Assembly: GCA_902773305.1 (NCBI GenBank)
Contig: CACYEB010000162.1
Location: 1 to 5,945, forward strand
Length of the DNA: 5,945 bases
From: an uncultured Bacteroidia bacterium
Lineage (GTDB): Bacteria; Bacteroidota; Bacteroidia; Bacteroidales; UBA932
Reading direction: 5' to 3'
This document shows, piece by piece, positions 1-5,945 of the stretch. The notes under the pieces were generated by a model. It searched no databases and was not told the DNA's origin. It saw only the letters and a program-made list of their open reading frames with translations. How positions within the stretch are numbered: position 1 is the stretch's first letter; every line of letters starts with the position of its first letter. A program made the translations under genes and the position numbers.

Positions 1-58
1 ACTCCCCCAGGGCCGGAAGGCAGCAAGGGTAGAAGGTTGTAGCGGTGCGATATATTCA
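1..58 (+). ncRNA. ffs: Signal recognition particle RNA, small bacterial type (3' part, cut by window start)
   Basis: This RNA binds the M domain of Ffh and targets nascent inner-membrane and secreted proteins to the membrane. The sequence shows the conserved domain IV tip: stem GCC (12-14) and GGC (19-21) closed by a GGAA tetraloop (15-18). The symmetric loop strand AGCA (22-25) and a GGG strand (27-29) able to pair with the C-run at 4-8 follow it. The downstream segment around 35-50 (GGTTGTAGCGGTGCGA) resembles the 3' strand of small SRP RNAs. The 5' strand that pairs with it lies outside the window. The exact 3' end is not visible; I place it near 58, just before the convergent murB stop codon. 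Identification rests on the tip motif and is fairly secure; the end coordinate is approximate. Confidence 0.85.
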
Positions 59-60
59 GC

Positions 61-76
61 TTACCCATTTTTTATT
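61..76 (+). terminator. Possible T-run terminator of the SRP RNA, inside the murB 3' end
   Basis: Six consecutive T residues (68-73) follow the SRP RNA. The closed SRP RNA hairpin, whose 5' arm is outside the window, could act as the terminator stem, as small SRP RNAs fold into one long hairpin. The T-run overlaps the last murB codons read on the other strand. No separate GC-rich hairpin is visible here, so the call is tentative. Confidence 0.3.
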
Positions 77-1059
77 ATCTGCACCTCCGGGCGCAGTTCA
101 ACTCCGAATCTATCTTTCACTCTTTCTATCACTTCGGCAGCCAGGGAAAGCACTTCCTCCGCCGTGGCACCGCCGTTGTTCACCAGCACCAAAGCCTGTT
201 TGTCATATACCCCCGCCCCGCCAAGGCGATAACCCTTAAGGCCGCATCGGTCTATCATCCATCCTGCAGAAAGCTTAACCATATCCCCCGCTGCCGGATA
301 GTGCGGCATATCGGGATAACCGGCAGCCAGCTCTTCAAATTTGGAACGGGAAACCACCGGATTCATAAAGAAACTGCCGGCGCTGCCGATATGTTCGGGG
401 GCAGGAAGCTTAGCCTCGCGGGTCGCGATGACCTTCTCTCTCACTGCCGCAAGGGAGAGACTTTGATGAGGTATATCCTTCAACGATCCGTAGCTGAGGT
501 TATAAACCGGCTTGAGGCTGAGACTGAATACCACCGAGAGGATAAAGAACCTGCGCCCTTCCCCGCCCTTGAAAAAACTGCTGCGATAGCCGTAGCGGCA
601 CTCGTCGCGCCTGAAGACACGCTTCTGCAAAGTTTCTGTGTCCAGCGTCTCTACGCTCTCTATGATATCCTTGGCCTCCGCCCCGTATGCACCTATGTTC
701 TGGACCGCCGCTGCGCCCACCTCGCCCGGAATCAGGGAGAGGTTCTCCGCCCCGTAATATCCGCGGCCTACGCACCACTGCACAAAAAAGTCCCACACCA
801 CTCCGCCGCCGGCCTTTACCGTGACCGACTCTTCGTCCCGGCGAATGACTTCTACGGCATTCATTGCGTTGTGGAACACCGTTCCCTCGCAGCGTTTGGT
901 GGCAAACAGCAGGTTGCTGCCACCCCCCACGTGAAGCCAGGGCTTGGGGGCAAGCGGAATCTCCCTCAGGAGCTCATCTTCGCTGCAGTATTCCAGATAG
1001 TTGGCTGCAACTGCCTCCAGGCCGAACGTATTCTCTATTCTGCGGTCGTGATATATCAT
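61..1059 (-). CDS. murB: UDP-N-acetylenolpyruvoylglucosamine reductase (MurB, type I)
   Basis: This cytoplasmic FAD enzyme uses NADPH to reduce enolpyruvyl-UDP-GlcNAc to UDP-MurNAc, the second step of peptidoglycan precursor synthesis. The 332-residue product is full length (E. coli enzyme about 342). Visible motifs are the FAD-binding GGGSNLLF (45-52), the IPGEVGAAAVQNIGAYG segment (110-126), YGYRSSFFK (156-164), GSAGSFFMNP (225-234) and a C-terminal RPEVQII (323-329). Residues matching the E. coli active site fall at the same numbers: R159, Y190, K217, the proton donor S229 and E325. The Tyr190-containing region marks type I MurB. The ATG start fits the family because the NTFG motif follows at 10-13, as in E. 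coli. The gene begins 4 nt after the murA stop, so translational coupling is likely. Its stop abuts the convergent SRP RNA. Confidence 0.97.
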   Translation of the reverse strand: MIYHDRRIENTFGLEAVAANYLEYCSEDELLREIPLAPKPWLHVGGGSNLLFATKRCEGTVFHNAMNAVEVIRRDEESVTVKAGGGVVWDFFVQWCVGRGYYGAENLSLIPGEVGAAAVQNIGAYGAEAKDIIESVETLDTETLQKRVFRRDECRYGYRSSFFKGGEGRRFFILSVVFSLSLKPVYNLSYGSLKDIPHQSLSLAAVREKVIATREAKLPAPEHIGSAGSFFMNPVVSRSKFEELAAGYPDMPHYPAAGDMVKLSAGWMIDRCGLKGYRLGGAGVYDKQALVLVNNGGATAEEVLSLAAEVIERVKDRFGVELRPEVQIIKNG

Positions 1060-1063
1060 CGCA

Positions 1064-2386
1064 CTAATGCGTCATTGGATCTTCGATGCGGCGGATGTCG
1101 GCCCCCAAGGCAGCCAGACGAGCCTCTATCCTCTCGTATCCCCTGTCAATCTGGTCGATGTTGTGTATCACGCTCCGTCCCTCGGCTCCCAGGGCCGCTA
1201 TCAGCAGGGCGATTCCTGCACGGATATCGGGGGATGTCATCACCCGTCCCTTGAGGTTGCGCTCGTGGTTGTGGCCTATAACCACCGCACGGTGAGGGTC
1301 GCACAGGATTATCTGGGCTCCCATATCTATCAGCTTGTCCACAAAGAACAGACGGCTCTCGAACATCTTCTGATGGATGAGCACGCTGCCGTGGCACTGG
1401 GTTGCAACCACAAGCATCACGCTGAGCAAGTCCGGCGTCAGGCCGGGCCAGGGGGCATCGGCTATTTTCATTATGGAGCCGTCCATAAACGACTCGATGC
1501 GGTATTCAGACTGCGCCGGGATGTAAATATCGTCTCCCTTCTGCTGAAGGTTGATGCCCAGGCGGCGGAAACTGTCCGGGATAATACCAAGATTGTTATA
1601 TGAAGTATTCTTGATGGTGAGCTCGCTGCGCGTCATGGCCGCCATCCCGATGAAACTGCCCACCTCAATCATATCCGGCAGGATGGTGTGATGGCATCCG
1701 TGCAGCTTTTCCACGCCATCTATGGTGAGCAGATTGGAGGCTATGCCGCTGATGCGGGCGCCCATAGCGCAAAGCATCCGGCACAACTGCTGCACGTAAG
1801 GTTCGCAGGCGGCATTGTATATCACAGTGCGTCCCTTGGCAAGCACTGCCGCCATCACCACGTTGGCGGTACCGGTGACGGAGGCTTCCGACAAGAGCAT
1901 CTCGCAGCCGTGAAGTTCGCCCGCCGTAAGTACATATTTCGCCTTTTCGCTGTCATAGAAAAACTTTGCGCCCAGTTTCTCGAATCCCTCCAGATGGGTA
2001 TCTATATGACGGCGGCCTATCTTGTCACCACCCGGTTTGGCCACAATAGCCTTCCGGAAACGGGAAAGCATCGGTCCCACCAGCATTATCGAACCGCGCA
2101 GCGCGCTGTTACGCCGGGTAAAGTCGTCGCTCTCGAAGAAATCCTGGTCTATATCGGCAGCCTTGAACGACCAACGGCCGGCACCCAGTTTCCTGACTTC
2201 AACGCCCATATCTGACAGTAGATTAATCAGATTGTTCACATCCAAAATGCCCGGCACGTTGTCCACCACTATTTCTTCGTCTGTAAGGAGTGTGGCGCAT
2301 AATATCTGCAGAGCCTCGTTTTTGGCCCCCTGCGGGGCAATCTCGCCTCTGAGACTGTTTCCACCCTGTATAATGAACGATGACAT
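1064..2386 (-). CDS. murA: UDP-N-acetylglucosamine 1-carboxyvinyltransferase with Asp at the catalytic Cys position
   Basis: MurA transfers enolpyruvate from PEP to UDP-GlcNAc, the first committed step of peptidoglycan synthesis, in the cytoplasm. The 440-residue product covers the whole inside-out alpha/beta barrel fold. Family features seen are K22-N23 in GAKNEALQ, the active-site loop PGGDKIGRR (118-126), D319 in the PGLTPDLLS segment (E. coli D305), FESR (R345), R389 in SPDIRAG and IDRGYERIE (R415, E. coli R397). The loop residue equivalent to E. coli Cys115 is D121 (codon GAC at 2026-2024). The same substitution is known in the Mycobacterium, Chlamydia and Borrelia enzymes, which are active but not alkylated by fosfomycin. 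The start ATG is followed by the typical FIIQGG N-terminus. It lies 11 nt after the HD gene and 4 nt before murB, consistent with one operon. Confidence 0.97.
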   Translation of the reverse strand: MSSFIIQGGNSLRGEIAPQGAKNEALQILCATLLTDEEIVVDNVPGILDVNNLINLLSDMGVEVRKLGAGRWSFKAADIDQDFFESDDFTRRNSALRGSIMLVGPMLSRFRKAIVAKPGGDKIGRRHIDTHLEGFEKLGAKFFYDSEKAKYVLTAGELHGCEMLLSEASVTGTANVVMAAVLAKGRTVIYNAACEPYVQQLCRMLCAMGARISGIASNLLTIDGVEKLHGCHHTILPDMIEVGSFIGMAAMTRSELTIKNTSYNNLGIIPDSFRRLGINLQQKGDDIYIPAQSEYRIESFMDGSIMKIADAPWPGLTPDLLSVMLVVATQCHGSVLIHQKMFESRLFFVDKLIDMGAQIILCDPHRAVVIGHNHERNLKGRVMTSPDIRAGIALLIAALGAEGRSVIHNIDQIDRGYERIEARLAALGADIRRIEDPMTH

Positions 2387-2397
2387 ATATACTAAGA

Positions 2398-3018
2398 TTA
2401 TTTCACTGCTGTCAATTTATCGTACCAATAGCCGAACATCGCCTCCAACGCTCCCGGCTGTTCTATCTCGCTTTGGAAAGCCTTGAGTTTGAGATCGTTC
2501 TCTCCCCCGGGAATCCAAATCTTGAGATATCCTCCGCGTGCATATTTCTCTGCTATGTGCTCTTTGAAACGCCTCAGCTGCCCCTCCCTGTCGTATTGGG
2601 GATAGTTGTCCAAACCATACTGCACGGTACGGCGGACTATAGTGTCGGCATCTATCTCACGGTCGGCTTCGGCCACTATACGGCCATAGACGCTTCTCGG
2701 GGCACTCTTGGCAGATGCCCTGTGATCTTCTACCGCCTGTGCCATAGTCTCTATCTGAGCTTCAGAAAACCATTTCCGCAGGTTCGTATCCCCGCGCAGC
2801 ATCCGTGCAGACGTCAAGTGGTGCAATTCGCGACCCTCGCAAATACCAAGGTCGTGATAGGCGGCAATCGTGTACACCATATCCATATCCACGGCCTGTC
2901 CCTCCGCCAAAGCGGCACTGCGGCTTATAACAGCACCGATATGGTCCAATCTGTGGGCGGCGTCGTATCCTTCATAACGCGGAAGGATATTCTTTTCTAT
3001 GTATTCGCGCAACTGCAT
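2398..3018 (-). CDS. HD-domain metal-dependent phosphohydrolase, substrate unknown
   Basis: The 206-residue product has a single HD domain over most of its length and no signal peptide or membrane segment, so it is probably cytoplasmic. Putative metal ligands appear in the expected order: H26 in AHRLDH, H55-D56 in AAYHDLG, H66/H67 in ELHHLTSA, H99 in VEDHRAS and D119 in IVAEADRE. The HD fold is therefore likely catalytically intact and should hydrolyse a phosphomonoester or nucleotide. The strongly patterned core (VYGRIVAEADR, then YLKIWIP near 164-170) looks like a conserved family of small HD proteins, but I know no proven substrate. It lacks the RelA/SpoT and HD-GYP signatures. The ATG is the only plausible start, because the upstream in-frame stretch reaches a TAA without another start codon. 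It is the first gene of a likely HD-murA-murB operon. Confidence 0.85.
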   Translation of the reverse strand: MQLREYIEKNILPRYEGYDAAHRLDHIGAVISRSAALAEGQAVDMDMVYTIAAYHDLGICEGRELHHLTSARMLRGDTNLRKWFSEAQIETMAQAVEDHRASAKSAPRSVYGRIVAEADREIDADTIVRRTVQYGLDNYPQYDREGQLRRFKEHIAEKYARGGYLKIWIPGGENDLKLKAFQSEIEQPGALEAMFGYWYDKLTAVK

Positions 3019-3036
3019 CGAATGCGAATATAGGCA

Positions 3037-3071
3037 TTTCTTCCCAAAATCAGATTATTTTAGTATCTTTG
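3037..3071 (+). promoter_or_regulatory. Bacteroidota-type promoter for the lipoprotein pair
   Basis: TATCTTTG at 3064-3071 is a perfect match to the -7 consensus TAnnTTTG used by the primary sigma factor of Bacteroidota. A one-mismatch -33 box (TTTC, 3037-3040, consensus TTTG) lies 23 nt upstream, at the long end of normal spacing. Transcription would start near 3077, giving a short leader of about 25 nt before the ATG at 3103. No Shine-Dalgarno sequence is seen, which is usual for this phylum. The -7 element is the strong part of the evidence. Confidence 0.6.
3045..3052 (-). promoter_or_regulatory. Weak candidate -7 element for the HD-murA-murB operon
   Basis: Read on the minus strand, TGATTTTG matches five of the six fixed positions of the Bacteroidota -7 consensus TAnnTTTG. 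It lies about 27 nt upstream of the HD gene start, a sensible distance. I see no clear TTTG-like -33 box at the right spacing, so this is only a candidate. Confidence 0.25.
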
Positions 3072-3102
3072 GATTATTAACCTTTAAACCGTACCCGCAG
3101 CT

Positions 3103-3684
3103 ATGAAAAATATAGCCTTACGCATTATTGCAGCAACAATCATCATCGGCGCCCTTGCCGGCTGCCGCAACCACAGAAAGGCAGGTGCTGCGCCTGCAGA
3201 GCCCGAGGCGGAGACCGTTTTGACAGCCATCGACCGCTTTCTCACAGACAGCATCGCCCCATCCTATCTTCAGGGCAAATACTGCATCCCTTTCTGCGAT
3301 TACATCCATACCGACGAAAGCGATCCCGACAACATCTGTGTCCTGGGCGACTTCTGGGTATTTAACTATGAGCAGGCCGGCGACACGCTCAAGTGTGTCT
3401 CAGGCGGCAACCATTCCGGAAAAATGATGATTAAAAAAGACGCAGAGGGACATTTTTCCGTCGTTTCTTTCGAGCAGACGACAGACGGCAGCGATGCCGA
3501 GCCCAGCGCACGCCGTATCTTCGGTGACAAGTATGACGAGTTTGCCGCAGCCAACTCCAACAGCATAGAACGCGACCAGATCCGTGCCGACGCAATCGCA
3601 GGATATGTGAAGCGCAACCAGATTCCCGTATCCCTATATCAGGACTTCGGCTGGCCGGCAATCGAGATTCCCAAAGCCGAATAG
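3103..3684 (+). CDS. Putative lipoprotein of unknown function, first of a pair
   Basis: The 193-residue product begins with a short basic segment, a hydrophobic stretch (about 8-19) and a lipobox LAGC with the lipidated cysteine at C21, so it is predicted to be a membrane-anchored periplasmic lipoprotein. The mature start (C-R-N-H-R-K) is basic and lacks the acidic lipoprotein export signal reported for surface lipoproteins of Bacteroidota, which argues for the periplasmic face. The mature part is a single small domain. A well-patterned core, GDFWVFNYEQAGDTLKCVSG (82-101), is followed by charged helical segments (about 134-170) and a C-terminal QDFGWPAIEIP. I sense a conserved family here, perhaps an alpha+beta fold like NTF2-like proteins, but cannot name it. 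The start is set by the signal peptide. It lies 24 nt before the second lipoprotein gene and directly behind the promoter at 3064-3071. Confidence 0.8.
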   Translation: MKNIALRIIAATIIIGALAGCRNHRKAGAAPAEPEAETVLTAIDRFLTDSIAPSYLQGKYCIPFCDYIHTDESDPDNICVLGDFWVFNYEQAGDTLKCVSGGNHSGKMMIKKDAEGHFSVVSFEQTTDGSDAEPSARRIFGDKYDEFAAANSNSIERDQIRADAIAGYVKRNQIPVSLYQDFGWPAIEIPKAE

Positions 3685-3708
3685 CCTAAACCCTCAATTA
3701 TAATCACC

Positions 3709-5034
3709 ATGAAAAACCGTTTCACCAAGCTCAGTGCGTTGCTCATTGCGGGAGTGGCGCTGCTGGCTGCCGGATGCTCCGGCAGCAAAACCGACGAAAA
3801 GGTATTTGATGTACTCCACGATTTTTCCAGCCAAATCCAGAGCATTGTTTATGTTCCGGATTACGATGACTTGAAAATTTCGATCAACGTATCCTATTTA
3901 TACCACCCCGATGATGAACATGGACTTAACGTTTTGGTTATGGACCAGCCAACCAGGATTAAGTACAGGATATTTCCTGCACAATATGCCTCCTGGGCTG
4001 CCGATAACTTCAAGGATGTCCTCCAGTTCGACGTAAAGCCGCTCAAGACCCGTTCGGGAGATGGCGATGACCCCATCCCGTCGATGACCATCTTAGGCGT
4101 CGAGTACGACAAGGCAACAGTAGACAAGACCGGCGAGATTACCCTCATAGTCCTGCCCGTCAACGTTGCTTCCGACAGTTTTCTCGCCGCTGGCCTCAAG
4201 CCGTCATATGACATTGGTCTTACTGATGGGAATGGTGCCTATATCCGGGGTTGGGGAGAAGATACTTTTACTCCATTCGGGTATTTTGCGGCAGAAGCCT
4301 ACGAGTACCGCTCTTCCACCGTCCTCACCATGGGTGTTTGGGATTATAAGGATATCCTTGCCTACCAGAAGCGCAGCGCTTTTGCCGCATCTCTCCAACT
4401 CAAGAACAACGGCCGTGTAGAGGACTACTATAAAAAGGGGGATAGTTTTGAGTTGAATAATGAGGTGGCATCTTCTTATAATGTACTCTATCCTTGCGAA
4501 AAGACATACGAGATACTGCCTGACCTGTGGAAGAGAACGTCAGACGGGGATATCCGTCCGTTCGTCGAAGATGAGGTTTACCAGACTCTTCCTTACACGG
4601 CTCTCCGTTCAGATCCTAAAGGGGAGAAGCCCGAAGTGACCCCCAAGGGATATCGGGTTATACTGAAGGATGCAGTTCCTGTTGTCAGTATAGGCGACGA
4701 CCGTGTCTGCGGCCTCATCCCCGAGAAACTTAAGGACGGTATGTATGTACTCACCGACGATGAAAACAACCCCATATTTATTCCTGAGATAAAAATATCC
4801 TTCAAAGAGTTCAGATATTATAACACGAGCTTCAAAGAATACAAGCTGGATGACAAACACCCTTTTTATGTCCCTACGGAGAAAGTGTATGCAGAGATAG
4901 AGATGAATCCAGGGGCAGACGAGGCTACACGGAAAAAAGCCCTCAACCATACTGTTATAGGAATCTATGAGGTTTCTTCAGCACTGGGTTCATTCACTTT
5001 CACAGGTGAAGTAAAGATTGTAAAACCCTCCTAG
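3709..5034 (+). CDS. Putative lipoprotein with Ig-like N-terminal region, function unknown
   Basis: The 441-residue product has a lipoprotein signal peptide (K2, R4, hydrophobic 8-21) ending in a lipobox AAGC with C23. The mature N-terminus (C-S-G-S-K-T-D-E) has acidic residues only at +6 and +7, so surface export is uncertain. Residues about 45-180 are beta-rich and resemble Ig-like modules of Bacteroidales surface and adhesin-like proteins: a strand with RIKYRIFP (83-90), an LQFDVKPLKTRSG segment (105-117), a TGEITLIVLP strand (141-150) and a turn LTDGNGAYIRG (171-181). This is an impression from pattern, not a proven homology. The remainder (about 190-441) is aromatic-rich and also looks beta-rich; I recognise no catalytic motif. 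Some stretches, such as 4431-4500 and 4780-4870, are visibly more AT-rich than the neighbouring housekeeping genes. It probably shares the promoter of the preceding lipoprotein gene and ends at the hairpin at 5062-5097. Confidence 0.8.
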   Translation: MKNRFTKLSALLIAGVALLAAGCSGSKTDEKVFDVLHDFSSQIQSIVYVPDYDDLKISINVSYLYHPDDEHGLNVLVMDQPTRIKYRIFPAQYASWAADNFKDVLQFDVKPLKTRSGDGDDPIPSMTILGVEYDKATVDKTGEITLIVLPVNVASDSFLAAGLKPSYDIGLTDGNGAYIRGWGEDTFTPFGYFAAEAYEYRSSTVLTMGVWDYKDILAYQKRSAFAASLQLKNNGRVEDYYKKGDSFELNNEVASSYNVLYPCEKTYEILPDLWKRTSDGDIRPFVEDEVYQTLPYTALRSDPKGEKPEVTPKGYRVILKDAVPVVSIGDDRVCGLIPEKLKDGMYVLTDDENNPIFIPEIKISFKEFRYYNTSFKEYKLDDKHPFYVPTEKVYAEIEMNPGADEATRKKALNHTVIGIYEVSSALGSFTFTGEVKIVKPS

Positions 5035-5061
5035 AACACAGTCTGATCAAAAAGCATATAA

Positions 5062-5097
5062 AAGAAAATGGCAGCCGAAACCGGTTGCCATTTTCTT
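5062..5097. terminator. Bidirectional intrinsic terminator between the lipoprotein operon and dnaK
   Basis: An inverted repeat pairs 5062-5077 with 5082-5097 over 16 positions around the loop AAAC (5078-5081). The centre is GC-rich (GGCAGCCG/CGGTTGCC) and the flanks are an A-run and a T-run, so it can terminate transcripts from either side. The only imperfection is 5074/5085: a G-U wobble in the rightward RNA but an A-C mismatch in the leftward RNA. It sits 28 nt after the lipoprotein stop and 20 nt past the dnaK stop. Confidence 0.85.
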
Positions 5098-5116
5098 GTA
5101 AACGACTTTACTTGAC

Positions 5117-5945
5117 TTACTTCACTTCCTCAAAGTCAACATCCTCGGCGGTTCCGTTGGCGTCGGAAGAGTTGCCGTTGGAAGGGCCGGCGCCGGGATT
5201 TGCTCCGCCGCCGAAGCCTGCATCACCGGGGTTGAAGCCGGCGCCGGGGCCGGCCTGGCCGGCCTGTGCTGCACGGGCCATATCCTCGCTGGCTGCGTGC
5301 CAAGCCTCCTCAAGGGCCTTGTTGGCAGCATCAAGCTTGTCGGTAGGTACCGTGCGGCCTGCGTCATACTCGTCCTTGGCAATCTTGTGGGCATCCTTCA
5401 AGCCCTGAAGTGCACTGTCGATTGCAGAACGCTTGTCGGCAGGGATCTTGTCGCCATATTCCTTCAGGTTCTTCTCTGTCTGGAATATCATGGCATCAGA
5501 AGCATTGATCTTGTCAACAAGCTCTTTTTTGGCTTTATCTGCAGCCTCGTTGGCCTTTGCCTCGTCGCGCATACGCTTGATTTCAGCATCCGACAGGCCT
5601 GAAGATGCCTCGATGCGGATCTTCTGCTCCTTGCCGGTGGACTTATCCTTTGCGGAGACGTTCAGGATACCGTTGGCGTCGATATCGAAGGTAACTTCGA
5701 TCTGAGGTATGCCGCGCGGTGCGGGAGCGATGCCGTCCAGGTTGAAGACGCCGATCTGCTTATTGTCGCGCGCCATAGGACGCTCGCCCTGAAGCACGTT
5801 TATCTGTACAGAAGGCTGGTTGGCGCTAGCGGTGGAGAACACCTCGCTCTTGCGGGTCGGGATGGTGGTGTTGGCGTCGATAAGTTTGGTCATCACGCCG
5901 CCCAGGGTCTCGATACCGAGGCTCAGCGGAGTAACGTCAAGCAGC
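5117..5945 (-). CDS. dnaK: Chaperone DnaK (Hsp70), C-terminal part, cut by window end
   Basis: DnaK is the cytoplasmic Hsp70 that binds exposed hydrophobic peptides in an ATP-driven cycle with DnaJ and GrpE. The 275 visible residues begin at the interdomain linker region ([16 protein letters not shown]), so the ATPase domain lies beyond the right edge. An in-frame GTG at 5896 is internal, not the start. The substrate-binding beta domain (about 1-112 of the visible part) includes [49 protein letters not shown] and [17 protein letters not shown]. The helical lid (about 116-225) follows, then a Gly/Ala/Pro/Asn-rich disordered tail (about 226-262) and the conserved acidic end DVDFEEVK, matching the E. 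coli EFEEVK region. No truncation or frameshift is seen. Transcription converges on the lipoprotein operon, with a shared hairpin terminator. Confidence 0.98.
   Translation of the reverse strand, partial: LLDVTPLSLGIETLGGVMTKLIDANTTIPTRKSEVFSTASANQPSVQINVLQGERPMARDNKQIGVFNLDGIAPAPRGIPQIEVTFDIDANGILNVSAKDKSTGKEQKIRIEASSGLSDAEIKRMRDEAKANEAADKAKKELVDKINASDAMIFQTEKNLKEYGDKIPADKRSAIDSALQGLKDAHKIAKDEYDAGRTVPTDKLDAANKALEEAWHAASEDMARAAQAGQAGPGAGFNPGDAGFGGGANPGAGPSNGNSSDANGTAEDVDFEEVK

Noticed and set aside
301..1254. 317-codon open frame on the plus strand opposite murB and the murA end
   Set aside because: It lies antisense to clearly real murB and murA, and its translation shows no domain pattern. 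It is a shadow of GC-rich codon use.
2024..2026. Sequencing error or inactivation as the cause of the Asp codon in MurA
   Set aside because: The frame is intact, all other active-site residues are kept, and the same Asp variant is known in active MurA enzymes of other bacteria.
1688..2215. 175-codon plus-strand frame opposite murA
   Set aside because: MurA is intact and highly conserved on the other strand; the antisense product is His-rich without recognisable motifs.
2380..3033. 217-codon plus-strand frame spanning the whole HD gene
   Set aside because: The minus-strand frame has an intact HD signature, and the plus frame has no promoter, family pattern or plausible context.
3103..5034. 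SusD-like, phage or toxin-antitoxin origin for the lipoprotein pair
   Set aside because: No SusC neighbour, no phage or toxin motifs, and ordinary lipoprotein signals; nothing supports these labels.
5160..5260. Low-complexity GC-rich repeat-like stretch
   Set aside because: It encodes the Gly/Ala/Pro-rich disordered tail of DnaK, which is normal for the family; no regular repeat unit is seen.
5117..5896. Short separate protein starting at the GTG at 5896
   Set aside because: The frame continues without interruption to the window edge with DnaK linker sequence ([10 protein letters not shown]), so this GTG is internal to dnaK.

Overview
The window looks like chromosomal DNA from a Bacteroidota member, probably of the order Bacteroidales. 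The evidence is a perfect Bacteroidota-type -7 promoter element (TAnnTTTG form) in front of a lipoprotein gene, lack of convincing Shine-Dalgarno sequences before most starts, two lipobox lipoproteins of a style common in gut Bacteroidales, and moderately GC-rich housekeeping genes. Family or genus cannot be fixed from the sequence alone.

Layout, left to right. Positions 1-58 (+) hold the 3' part of the signal recognition particle RNA (ffs), cut by the window edge. It runs straight into the 3' end of a leftward three-gene cluster: an HD-domain phosphohydrolase (3018-2398), murA (2386-1064) and murB (1059-61). The gaps are only 11 and 4 nt, so the three are very probably co-transcribed. An 84-bp divergent intergenic region (3019-3102) carries a good promoter for the rightward genes and a weak candidate for the leftward cluster. 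Two rightward genes follow (3103-3684 and 3709-5034), each encoding a lipoprotein with a signal peptide and lipobox cysteine but no assignable function. A strong 16-bp hairpin (5062-5097) separates them from a convergent gene, the C-terminal part of dnaK (5945-5117), which is cut by the right edge.

Function. MurA and MurB carry out the first two consecutive steps of cytoplasmic peptidoglycan precursor synthesis: UDP-GlcNAc to enolpyruvyl-UDP-GlcNAc, then to UDP-MurNAc. MurA has Asp (D121) where the usual catalytic, fosfomycin-alkylated Cys stands, which predicts intrinsic fosfomycin insensitivity. The HD protein keeps its metal-binding residues and is an uncharacterised phosphohydrolase tied to this pathway only by position. 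SRP RNA and DnaK are unrelated housekeeping functions.

I see no mobile element, CRISPR array, tRNA or clear sign of horizontal transfer, and no stretch over 300 bases without a gene. I do not find convincing evidence for a new multi-gene system. The least explained parts are the HD-murA-murB association and the lipoprotein pair.
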